Source: Apodospora peruviana (taxonomy: Eukaryota > Ascomycota > Sordariomycetes > Sordariales > Lasiosphaeriaceae). From it: a DNA stretch of 64,000 nucleotides. Below are positions 25,101 through 34,328 of the stretch, one piece after another. Position numbers and translations under genes: made by a program. The notes under the pieces were generated by a model that worked only from the letters and a program-made list of their open reading frames with translations, had not been told where the DNA came from and did not search any database. The stretch covers positions 1,550,001-1,614,000 of the forward strand of contig JAUEDM010000002.1 of NCBI GenBank assembly GCA_033439685.1, given 5' to 3'. Each line of letters starts with the position of its first letter. The first letter of the stretch is position 1.

Positions 25101-25711
25101 CACCTCTCTGTGTCGGTTTTCATAAGATGAGCTGAGGTTCTGAAGCAGTTCGCCCGAGTCCCTCGTACTGTTCCATAGATTCAGAAGGACCTCGGAGAAA
25201 AGCCGCTCCCGACACGATGACAGCTTCTGGGCAAGGGCTTCGCGCTTGTCCTTGTTCCAGATCTCATGAATGGCCATTTACAAGTAGGTTTTCTTTTTGT
25301 CCCATTGCTGCAGTTTTCGTCATAACGCGCTGTCGTTAGTTGGTATATCGTTCTTTTCGAACCTCCGAGTGAACTTCAAGAGACTTTCAGCTTCGTATCT
25401 GCATTCTTCCGCTATATCGTAGAGGGTCTTCGGGAGACATGGGCTTATGTTAGGCTCCTTTGCCATGGTTTTTGCCGTCTGAGGTGTTGAGTGACCTTCT
25501 CAGTGGAAGTGGTGGTAGGCAACGCACGATGAGCTAAGATAGTCTGTACCTGGTGCTCCAACCCCTGCGCGGCTTTTGAAAGGGTTAAGTTAAAGTCGCT
25601 GGCCCCGTTGTCCCGAATCTGGTGGCCGACCGCGATGACTGATGATATCCAGTCAATGAATTGAATAACGTTGGCAGCTAGCCCAATGGCCGATAGCGCG
25701 CCTGCATCCAT
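22152..25711 (-). pseudogene. Decayed NACHT/STAND (NLR-like) protein gene
   Basis: The minus strand reads as one fungal STAND protein broken many times. It starts at ATG 25711 with MDAGALSAIGLAANVIQFID, the usual N-terminal domain of fungal NLR-like proteins, followed by helices. Next come a Walker A region (EGRAGCG, then STLMKFLYADV one frame over), a Walker B (LCLFIDGLDEYDG near 24070) and a post-NACHT region with FLHRTVSEFLQET near 23360. In-frame stops lie at 25322-25320 (TGA), 25280-25278 (TAA), 24529-24527 (TAA) and 23419-23417 (TGA), with clear homologous coding on both sides. Frameshifts are seen near 25470, 24660 (in Walker A), 23912 and 22450. A 224-nt stretch near 24437-24214 may be an intron. 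Intact relatives are cytosolic ATP/GTP switches in heterokaryon incompatibility or innate immunity. I saw no ankyrin or WD repeats downstream. Assembly error cannot explain this many lesions easily. Confidence 0.85.
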
Positions 25712-26512
25712 TCTGGGTCAATTCCCACAGATGAAGACATCATGAAGTGAAGCAACCTCACGCTCTGTCTTCTTTATCTTTTCCAGGGCGGGCGAGAGTT
25801 TATAAATGGGCAGAACCTTGTACCTAGTATCGTGAGTGCCTAGTGAGGGACCATGGATCAGATTACATGATTGGGTCATGAGGCTGATAGCTGGGGGCAG
25901 AGAGGTGCATGTGCCGTCAGGCTGAACACTGCCCCAACGCCATCTTATGTGGCAGGGACGAGGCAGAATTTTCTTCGCATCGTCGAATTGAATCTCTTGA
26001 GCACCCTTTTGGAGTTCCCGAGCTGTGAAGTTGGGCGGGCGGTTAGTGTCACGGGTGCCAAAAAGAGCGGATCGGGGCTAGCTAGAATAGGAATTGTAAG
26101 CTCACACATTGGGACAGCTTCGTAACCTCTGCGGTCTGCCTAAGTAAGGCAGGTGCTTATCTTATCAAAACCACACAAGCGACGTTTTGAACTTCAATCC
26201 CATTGGAAATGCGCCATTCCGTCACAAACGGTTGAAGCTCCCACCCGAAACCTATAGCACACCACGCCTAAAGACTCGAAGAAGCAGCGATTGCCTGAAA
26301 GATCGCCCTACTGCGCGCACCTCGAGACGAGCGACCTCGCTGAAAAAGCAGCAGCCAACATCGCAAACAGCTTAAGCTACAAACATCGAAGCTGTCTAGC
26401 CGGGGAGGTTGTCGTCGCCACCACCACCATAATCAGAACCGCAGTTGTGCGGGTTTCTTGCTTTTCTTTTGTTGTTTTTGTTCTGCCGGTTTAACGGATT
26501 CGGTGGTTCAAT
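25712..26512. other. Divergent promoter region between the NACHT pseudogene and the UCH gene
   Basis: About 800 bp upstream of both flanking genes. No conserved frame is present. The bases just before the UCH start are pyrimidine- and T-rich (about 26455-26485), as is common in filamentous-fungal promoters. Confidence 0.55.
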
Positions 26513-27760
26513 ATGAGTGGAGGCTGGCATACAAGTATGTTCTCTACCTACCTTATCCATGGATTGTATAAACCGCCATGCGCTTTCCCTCCGTAAATCT
26601 CTCCGGTTATTAGCTTCCCAGTAGGTAGTAGCTGTTGCTGCAAGAGGAAGGTACAGGAAAGAGAGAGCATGGTATAATTACTTCGCGGAACATGCCAGCT
26701 GACCATTGATCGAATTACTTACTATAGTCGAGTCTGACGCGGTACGTCTGTCTCTACACGAACCTACTACGTTTTCCGGGACTTTTGCTAACTTGATGGT
26801 CAAAAATAGGGCGTTTTCACATACCTGCTCGACAACCTAGGCGTCAAGAACGTGCAGTTCGAAGAACTCCTCTCGCTCGACGCGGACGCGCTCGCGCAGC
26901 TGCACCCCGTCTACGGCGTTATTTTTCTCTTCAAGTTTCCGACCGACGTGCCCTACGTGACCAACAAGGACAAGCCCGACGACGGCGTCTACGACTTCGA
27001 GGCGGGCGAATCGTCCATCTTTTTCGCCACGCAAACGATCCAGAATGCGTGCGGCACGCAGGCGCTCCTTAGCGTCTTGCTGAACAAGACAGACCCCGAG
27101 ACAGAAGAAACAAAGATCGACGTCGGCGACACCCTCCGCGACTTTCGGGAATTCACCATGAATCTGCCGCCCGAGTTTAGAGGGGAAGCGCTCTCCAACG
27201 CCGAGCTTATTCGGGACGTGCACAATAGTTTTTCGAAATCGAGCCCGTTCGTCGACGAGACGCAGCGCCAGCCCGACGACGCGACCGAGGACGCCTTCCA
27301 TTTCGTCGCCTACACCCCCATCAACGGCAAGCTGTACGAGCTCGATGGCTTGCAGCCGGCGCCCATTTCTCACGGCGCCTGCTCGCAGCACGAGTTTCCG
27401 ACCAAGGTGATGGAGGTGCTCCAGCGGCGCATCGCGCGGTATGATGCGACAGAAATCCGGTTCAATTTGCTGGCTATGGTGCGCGACCTGCGCATCCGCG
27501 CGTACGAGCTGGGCGATGCGGAGCTGCTGGCGCGCGAGGAGCGCAAGAGGAACGATTGGCGGTTTGAGAATGCGCTGCGGAGGCACAATTTCTTGGGGTT
27601 TGCCGGTGAGGTACTGAAAGGAGTGGTGGCGGCCAAGTTGAAGGAGGATGGGGGTGCGTATGATAAGTGGATTGAGCGGGGCAAGGATAAGATGAGGAAG
27701 AGGATAGACGAGCGCAAGAAGGCCGCTGGAGGGAAGGAGGATGTGGAGATGGAGGGTTAG
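26513..27760 (+). CDS. uch2: Ubiquitin C-terminal hydrolase, UCH37/UCHL5 type
   Basis: Three exons: 26513-26534, 26728-26741 and 26810-27760, giving 328 aa, essentially the length of human UCHL5. The joined start reads MSGGWHTIESDAGVFTYLLD, the canonical UCH N-terminus. The catalytic set is complete: Gln87 and Cys93 in TQTIQNACGTQA, His164 in DAFHFVAY, Asp179 in ELDGL. A C-terminal helical extension rich in Lys/Arg/Glu (from about residue 225) corresponds to the UCH37-like tail that docks on the proteasome or chromatin complexes. The family removes ubiquitin from substrates at the 19S proteasome lid. Intron 1 is 193 nt, intron 2 is 68 nt, and exon 2 is only 14 nt. The large minus-strand frame over the same DNA (26837-28057) is a shadow. 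Confidence 0.95.
26728..26741 (+). other. 14-nt microexon of the UCH gene
   Basis: The bases TCGAGTCTGACGCG supply ESDA and part of Ile in IESDAGVF. They are bounded by an ACTATAG acceptor and a GTACGT donor. Skipping it would change the frame, so it must be included for a functional UCH domain. Confidence 0.85.
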
Positions 27761-28537
27761 AGTCTCTGTCTGATAGATACCCTCCCGGTGGTAATAAGGA
27801 GGTATACTTGGGAGTTTGGGGATTCTCTGGAACCCCCTTATTAAGAAGCAGGGGGAGTGCATGAAATTACCAGTCCCCCAAGTATATTGTTCTATCTGGA
27901 ATATGAACTGACCAGTGGTGGTGGGATAACATGGAACTGTATCACCACAGCGCGCCGCTATTATGTCTAGAAGGACCAACCACGGTAAAAATGATGCAAA
28001 ATGTACATTCCAGGTGCCTATACTGCTAGAGTATGCCGACTCACCAAAAATTGGCATCAGGTATGGTTCCTTGCCTACGAACAGGTAGATGGTATTGGCG
28101 AGCCATTCTGCTTTCTCTGCCGTTTTTGCTTGATATCACTATCCCACTATACAAGCACGGTGTGGAGGCAATATGAACATTGATAATAAGGCCGGGCGTT
28201 ATCCGTATTGGTTCGGGAAGCTCATCTATTAGAAAACTGGTGGTAAAGAGTCACAGCCAACTCGAAAGACTCCAAGCCTCCGGGAAAGCGCAGGTCCAGA
28301 CCATCCCCGGGTATCCCACCAAAGCACAGCGTTCGTGGACCGTGGATGTGCCTCTTTTTGCTCAATGATTTCTTTGTATTGAGTATTTCATGACCGACTC
28401 CAATTTTTGGTGGGAATCGTCGCCTTGACCCATAAAATGCCATGCTCGCGTACACCGTTCCGGAAGAAAGTCAAGCCCTCTGTCAAAAAAGAACCCCAGC
28501 CCTAAAAAATCAACTCGCAGCCCAAGCCCCCTGCCCC
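27761..28537. other. Intergenic region between convergent UCH and L17 genes
   Basis: About 780 bp of downstream DNA for both genes. It holds the imperfect hairpin at 27803-27886 and otherwise nothing recognisable. Confidence 0.65.
27803..27886. repeat. 84-bp imperfect palindrome downstream of the UCH gene
   Basis: TATACTTGGGAG at 27803-27814 pairs with CCCCCAAGTATA at 27875-27886. A nested CCCCCT/AGGGGG pair lies in the middle (about 27833-27855). It begins 42 bases after the UCH stop codon, so it is likely in the 3' UTR, where it could fold in RNA. A very small MITE relic is the other possibility, since both ends carry TA. Confidence 0.6.
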
Positions 28538-29496
28538 TTATGCGGCAGTGATGGCACGGCGCACACGGGCACCACGCTGTCTGGAGGTAAGGTGCTCGTT
28601 GCGGTCAACAGCCTCGGACTTCTGGACAACCTCGTCGGCCTCGGTGAGGATCAACTCGATGTGGCAGGGGTTCGACATGTACGGGTTGATCTATCCGCAG
28701 AATTAGCATCATCCCACTCGCCCAAGATAACCCCGAATTAAACGTACACGACCGTGGGCACGGTATGTCCGGCGGCGCTGCTTGGGTGCCTGGTTGACTT
28801 GGATGTGCTTGACGACCAGGTTGCTAGTGTCGAGGCCCTTGGCATCGGCGTTGGACTCGGCGTTCTTGAGGAGACCGAGCAGGAACTCGGCGGACTTGAC
28901 GGGCCAGCGGGCACGGGTAACACCAAACTGCTTGCCTGTTTGTGAAGAGTATCAGTATGCTGTCCCTAGTATTCCACCGCAAGTTCGACCCCATTCCAGC
29001 ATGACGACAATTGTTCTTCGCTTCCATCTCCATCCCAAATCGTGCGGCAGGAAGTCTGGTGTTTTTCGTAGAGTTCAAATCGTACCTTGAGCAGTCCGGC
29101 CGATGCTGCCGCAGTAGCGTCTCATGGGGACGGCCTCGACCTTCTCCATGACGTTCTCGAGGAACTTCTGGGCGCGCTGGAGCTTCCAGCCATTAATGGC
29201 CTGGGCGGTCTCGCGGGTGTTCTTGAAAGAAACACGGAGGTAAGAGCCACGCGAGCGGGCGGACTTCGCCGGGGCGATCTCAGTTGCTGCGTACCGAACC
29301 TGGTGGTGAGAAGGGTTCCCGGTCAGCTTCTGAATTTTTCCTCTCAAGTGCCCCCCGAATGATTCCCATCTCCAAAGCCCAGTGCCGCCCAATTTCGCCC
29401 ATCAAAATCCGAATTGGGCAGCCTGAAGCCCAGAATATAAAATATCGCTCGGTCGCAACGGGGTTGAATTTGACGTTTCGTAGGGTCACTCACCAT
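28538..29496 (-). CDS. rpl17: 60S ribosomal protein uL22 (L17)
   Basis: Four exons on the minus strand: 29496-29494 (only the ATG is coding), 29299-29086, 28935-28748 and 28690-28538, giving 185 aa against 184 in yeast L17. The start reads MVRYAATEIAPAKSARSRGS, followed by YLRVSFKNTRETAQAINGW. HIQVNQAPKQRRRTYRAHGR and the C-terminal LTSRQRG are also strongly conserved. The protein lines the peptide exit tunnel of the large ribosomal subunit. Introns are 194, 150 and 57 nt, all GT-AG. The first falls directly after the ATG, a common arrangement in fungal ribosomal protein genes. The gene is transcribed away from the fibrillarin gene. Confidence 0.96.
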
Positions 29497-30059
29497 CTTG
29501 GCTGCTTGTCGATGCAAAAGGCGGGAATCGACCAAGTGTGATGTTCGGAATTGATGATGGTTCGGATTTTGGCGCCAAAAACTGATTTTCGCGATTAGGG
29601 CTCTGTGGGCACTGCTACCTTGGCTTGTGCGGGTGAAAGTTGCGGCCTCAGGCACAAATTTTAATTCGCCTGTAGAATGGGTGCCGCTGGAGGTGGCAGC
29701 TGAGGTTTGTTATGGTTAATAACAGTTTGTGCGCTGAGTTTCGCGTGCAGCTTGATAGTGACTCCATGAGGTGACGGCTGTTATCCGATAAGCGAGTCAG
29801 CGAGCCGGATCAACCAGTCAGCCGGCAGAAAGGTTACCCAGCCTCGGGCCCGCTGAAAAAAGATTGCCCCGCTTTTTCTTGTGGTGTTCAGGAAATTTTG
29901 CACGCAGCTACTCGAAAGCTTCTCGAGATATCTTGACAAGGCCGTGCCATTTCGCCAATTGTGTCCCAATCTCGAACAACGCAGACATCTGGCTCACTGT
30001 CGCCATTTCGGTACCCAAAAATAACGATATCAAACTTTCAATCCTAAAAATCAGTCAAG
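29497..30059. promoter_or_regulatory. Shared 563-bp divergent promoter of L17 and fibrillarin genes
   Basis: The region separates two growth-regulated genes transcribed away from each other. GATTAGGGCTCT (about 29593-29604, roughly 100 bp before the L17 start) resembles the TTAGGG-type site bound by Tbf1-like factors at ribosomal protein genes in several fungi. GAAATTTTG at about 29892-29900, 160 bp before the fibrillarin start, resembles the A/T-rich rRNA-processing element of ribosome-biogenesis genes. Both functional readings are inference from motif resemblance. Confidence 0.45.
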
Positions 30060-31402
30060 ATGGGCTTTGAGCGCGGTGGAAGAGGCGGCGCTCCTCGTGG
30101 ACGCGGAGGCTTTGGCGACCGTGGAGGCGGCAGAGGTGGACGCGGTGGTGGTAAGTCTTTGAATTGCTTCGCATTGCGCACATATACCCATTGCAACGGA
30201 TCGTCTTGCCTTTTTCGAATATCATGCGCGTGTGCGCAGCTTCGTCCCATGCCATTTGGTCGCCACACATTCACTCTCACTTCGCCCGAATCTCGACCGT
30301 ATCCAACCGTCGAAGAGCTTGCTAACTTGCGATTACAGGCCGTGGTGGTTTCGGTGATCGTGGAGGACGCGGGGGCGGTCGTGGAGGCGGCCGTGGTGGC
30401 TTCGGTGACCGCGGTGGCAGAGGAGGCCGCGGTGGTGCTCGTGGTGGCAGGGGAGGTGCCGCCGGCGGCGCAAAGGGTGGCAAGAAGGTGAGTCGACGAT
30501 CGGATATCCATCAACATCTCTCTTTAACCCTTTATAGGTTATCGTCGAGCCCCACCGTCACAAGGGCGTCTTCGTCGCTCGCGGTGGAAAGGAGGATCTT
30601 CTCGCAACTGTCAACCTCGTTCCGGGCGAGTCCGTCTACGGCGAGAAGAGGATATCCGTCGAGAACGCCAACAAGGGCGAGGATGGCTCCGTTACGACAA
30701 AGACCGAGTACCGCATTTGGAATCCTTTTCGGTCCAAGCTTGCCGCCGGTATCCTTGGTGGTCTGGAATCGATTTACATGAAGCCTGGATCTAAGGTCCT
30801 TTACCTTGGTGCTGCGTCCGGTACATCAGTATCCCACGTCGCCGATATTGTCGGTCCGACTGGTGCTGTCTTCGCCGTCGAATTTTCTCACCGCTCCGGG
30901 CGCGATCTTATCAACATGGCTGTAAGTTAATTCAGGGCTTGATCTGACCCATTCGAGATCATTGAGGAGCATGGCTAACCATCTTCTTTAGACCCGCCGC
31001 ACAAATGTTATCCCCATTGTGGAAGACGCTCGTAAGCCTATGGCATACAGAATGCTTCTTCCCATGGTTGATGTTATCTTTGCCGATGTTGCTCAGCCCG
31101 ATCAAGCCAGAATTGTGGGGCTTAACGCAAGACTTTTCCTGAAGCAGGGTGGTGGTCTGTTGATCTCGATCAAGGCTTCTTGCATTGACAGCACTGCTCC
31201 TCCTGAGCAGGTCTTTGCCAGTGAGGTGCAAAAGCTCAGAGAAGACAAGTTCTTCCCCAAGGAACAGCTCACTCTTGGTAAGTTCCCTAACCGACCTCGA
31301 GAATGATTGGAGGCAGTTAGACTAACATCCTACACAGAGCCCTACGAGCGTGACCACGCCATGGTATCTGCCGTTTATCTGCAGAAGGAATTTGAGAACT
31401 AG
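30060..31402 (+). CDS. nop1: Fibrillarin, box C/D snoRNP 2'-O-methyltransferase
   Basis: Five exons: 30060-30150, 30339-30487, 30538-30921, 30992-31277 and 31338-31402 (TAG), giving 324 aa. Residues 1-80 are a Gly-Arg-rich GAR domain with repeated RGG and GFGDRGG units, split by intron 1 (188 nt). The methyltransferase domain starts at VIVEPHRHKGVFVARGGKED and carries the SAM-binding segment VLYLGAASGTSVSHVAD (about residues 168-184). It continues through WNPFRSKLAAGI upstream and PEQVFASEVQKLREDKF downstream. Fibrillarin is the catalytic subunit of box C/D snoRNPs in the nucleolus, methylating pre-rRNA, and also methylates a glutamine of histone H2A. All introns are GT-AG. I found no clear box C/D snoRNA in the introns. 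Confidence 0.97.
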
Positions 31403-33233
31403 GGCTGGGAGCTTAAATGGGTAATCTTGGCTGCTTTGTTTCTAAAACCTTTCTCACATATCTTGGTGTTTTACAGGCTGGATGGCTTTCGTGAGTCTGG
31501 GACGGCGAATGGCGTTATAGGGGCTTCTAATTTGCGCAGCATGTTGTGGGATATCAAAATGAACAAGATGTTAAAAATCGACATGACCTGCGACCTGGAT
31601 CGCGTTGCATCACCGCCTTGTCCACCACGCAACAGTGTTCGGTTTTCCACGATATCTCTTTCTCTCTTCCTATAGAGGCATGCGTTATGATGGAAAACCA
31701 ACGACACTATACAGTGTGTTCACGCATCACATGCATAGATCATTACAAGGGCGGATAGCCTTTAGTGGTACCCTCCTGCTGTCGTTCCTAATGCAGTGGT
31801 CTTGATATTCTTGTGCGGTGCTTAGTTCATTGTTGGCTCGGCTTCCTTGATTTGCTTCCAATGTAATATGTGATAAGGAAGACCTGTTGGTATTATTTTA
31901 GTATCAGACCAGTGATATTTTTCCTATCTAGGGTCATATCTCTGTCCGGTCTCGTCGACGAAAGTGTATAAGGGCCTGCCAGCTTCCCGGTTCGAACCAT
32001 CTTGTGGGGCGTGGAGGGACACCACCTCGCCTACGATACGATTGATAATTATTTCGTGTCTCTTAGCTCTTGTTTTAGTTTTTTTTCTCTCGCTCAGAAT
32101 GGGTACGCTACCTAAACAAGATGTAGGACCTCATGAATCATTTCCCTATTCCTGCTATTTAGATCTGACTTCCAGCCTTCACAACCACATACGGCCATAG
32201 ATAGTGGAAAGCTCGGGATCCCGTCCGCTCTCCCATAGATAAACCACTAATCGCCAGACTAGTAGTTGGGTCGGTGACGACCAGCGAATCCCTGGTGCTG
32301 TATGTTTTTGTTTTTGGCGTGGCGATATCGGGCACTCGCCCGAACCTTGTCCTCTCTTTTCGTCTGGGACAAAACATTCATTCTCTGTTACTATACCATG
32401 CCATATATCCCATATACATATTTACATAGTTCTGCATGCAGGTTTGATCATCGTCCATCTTATCAAAAAGTTGACCACTGCCGCTGTCAAGAGGTGTTCG
32501 TCGTATGCTGCTGCTGCTACTGCTCATCACCGACCCCAAAACAAAACCCCAGCAGGGTTTTTCGAAAGGCTTTCATCCCGCCGTAGCATTGTATTAGTAC
32601 ACGACCGGCTTGGGCAATGTGGACATTCTAGATCCGACGCCACGTCTGTGTAGGCGTATTGCGGATCAATAGCTACATATTATAGCAGTTGAAGGAGGCT
32701 GTCGGGACCATAGCAGCCGGCAATATGACCAAGACAGCGCCCAAGAGTGAATATATTGAACGTGAGACACGCCCGCAAATGTAATCGATATATCGTGGTA
32801 TATGGTACGGGTCGTTTAGGTCTCCCACCGGCTTTCGGATACATGTAATAATCGAGGATCAAGGGGAAGTAAGCATTAGCTGGAACGGACCTCAAGTTCC
32901 TCCGATATTATCACACTGTCCCTTATTTCTACTACGAAGAGCCGATGTCATCAGACGAACCATGGCCCCTTACAGGCTGGACCAATGTATGAAATACGCC
33001 ACAGTCCAATATCATTGGTATCCTTGGCCCAGCAGAGTGGAAAGAAGATGCTGTGCGGATAAAAGGAAAGGCTCGTGAGATATGCAGAACTCAACCTCCC
33101 GTCCCCTATCTTCTGCACCGGTATCATCACCTTTCGAGAGTCTATATACAACCAGAGTCTTTCCACGTACCTCGACCAACGGCAACGGCTCCCTTATATA
33201 CCGCACATGATCAAGAGTCAAGTTGATATACCC
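31403..33233. other. Intergenic region, 1.8 kb, convergent 3' flanks
   Basis: Downstream of fibrillarin (+) and of the Efm7-like methyltransferase (-). No frame shows a recognisable domain. It carries no repeat longer than simple runs and no RNA-gene signal I could support. Confidence 0.6.
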
Positions 33234-34328
33234 TCATCCCCCACTTGCCGACACTACTGACACCGCCGCCTCCGTCGGCTTCCTCTTCAACACAGCGACA
33301 ACCAACCAGCGCTTCCGCTCACTGACGCTCTCTGCCCCCCTATCCACCGCCCACTCCCTATCAACACCATCGCAATCTCTCTCCAAGATCCGCTCGACCA
33401 CCAAACCATGCCGACCCAACGCGCCCTCGTCAAAAAACGCCGCCGTGTTTCCCCGGCCGGTATGGTGCCCCGCGACGATCCAGACCCGGGCGTCTGCCTC
33501 TCTGCTCAGGAACCAGTCCATCGACCAGCGGAGACTCTCGTGGTGCCAGGGCATCCACAGACAGTCGGCCGCGATGACCCGATCGAAAGCATGGTGGTTA
33601 TCCTTTGCCAGAGGAGACGACAGATCGCCCCAACTGTGCCCGTGGACTTCCACCCCTCCTCCTCTGTTCTCTTGTTCTTTCTCTTCTTCGCCTCCCGATG
33701 GGGTTTCATCCGAATCTTCACTAGCAGCCGTAGTAGTAGAAGAAGTGACAGTGACAGTAGCAGCAACAATCATCCGACCGAGCGGGGCAAACTCGGGCCT
33801 CACCACTCTCGACACGTTCCGCCTCAGCGTCTCCATGACCGCCGGAGCGGGATAGTCCGTCACCACCACGCGCTTGGCCCCCAGCAACGCGGCCATGATG
33901 GAAGGCAGCGCGGTGCCGGCGCCAAGCTCGATGGTCGATAGTCCAGTCACGTCGAAAATCTCTTCTGCTGAACCACCTGCCGTTATCATTACCCCTGAAC
34001 CACCACCACCACCATTGTCACCATCTTTCGGTTTCGGATGACGTGCAAGAAGTGTTCCAGCCTCAATAAACTCGGCCAACTGCAAAGACGAGTTCCACAG
34101 GTAGTGACTAAACAAGCCCCGTGTCTCCTCGTCGAATCCCTTCGGGTCCGCCAGACTTAGAACAAACGGCTTGGGTAGATGGGGAGACGTGTACAGCAAG
34201 TCGTGCTCGGCATCGCCGTGCATGGCGGCCACGTCGTCGGGGAACACCACCCCTAAGGAGGACGCCAGCAAGTCCTCTGCAGAAGTCGATTCCGTCAACT
34301 CGGTCAAGCGGGCTGTCAGTGAAGGCAT
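33234..34328 (-). CDS. efm7: Efm7/Nnt1-like class I methyltransferase
   Basis: A single exon on the minus strand from ATG 34328-34326 to TGA 33236-33234, 364 aa. FSHYLWNSSLQLAEFIE (about residues 73-89) is the fungal Efm7/Nnt1 signature ahead of the SAM motif. Motif I is IELGAGTALPSI (133-144), followed by VVVTDYP (154-160) and DRVIAADCLWMPWHHESL downstream. Yeast Efm7 methylates the N-terminal glycine and adjacent lysine of elongation factor 1A; fungal relatives are often named nicotinamide N-methyltransferase, an older annotation. Compared with the yeast protein it has two low-complexity insertions: a Gly/Asp stretch at about 100-122 and an acidic Glu-rich stretch after motif II. They keep frame and do not interrupt the core motifs. 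The exact substrate is inferred. Confidence 0.82.
   Translation of the reverse strand: MPSLTARLTELTESTSAEDLLASSLGVVFPDDVAAMHGDAEHDLLYTSPHLPKPFVLSLADPKGFDEETRGLFSHYLWNSSLQLAEFIEAGTLLARHPKPKDGDNGGGGGSGVMITAGGSAEEIFDVTGLSTIELGAGTALPSIMAALLGAKRVVVTDYPAPAVMETLRRNVSRVVRPEFAPLGRMIVAATVTVTSSTTTAASEDSDETPSGGEEEKEQENRGGGVEVHGHSWGDLSSPLAKDNHHAFDRVIAADCLWMPWHHESLRWSMDWFLSREADARVWIVAGHHTGRGNTAAFFDEGALGRHGLVVERILERDCDGVDREWAVDRGAESVSERKRWLVVAVLKRKPTEAAVSVVSASGG

Noticed and set aside
25278..25322. The two stops near the NACHT N-terminus explained as an intron
   Set aside because: The 40-odd bases between the matching segments are too short and lack a usable GT-AG pair, and the sequence between the stops (RKLQQWDKKKTYL) reads as protein.
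26837..28057. 406-aa minus-strand frame
   Set aside because: It is the antisense shadow of the UCH37-type gene, whose catalytic residues and splice sites are all accounted for on the plus strand.
28936..29493. Possible box C/D snoRNA in the introns of L17
   Set aside because: Only isolated TGATG- and CTGA-like tetramers are present; no paired C/D and C'/D' arrangement could be built.
31985..32010. GGTTCGAACC as a second tRNA B box
   Set aside because: No A box or pairing arms at the expected spacing on either strand; it is a palindromic 10-mer likely to occur by chance.
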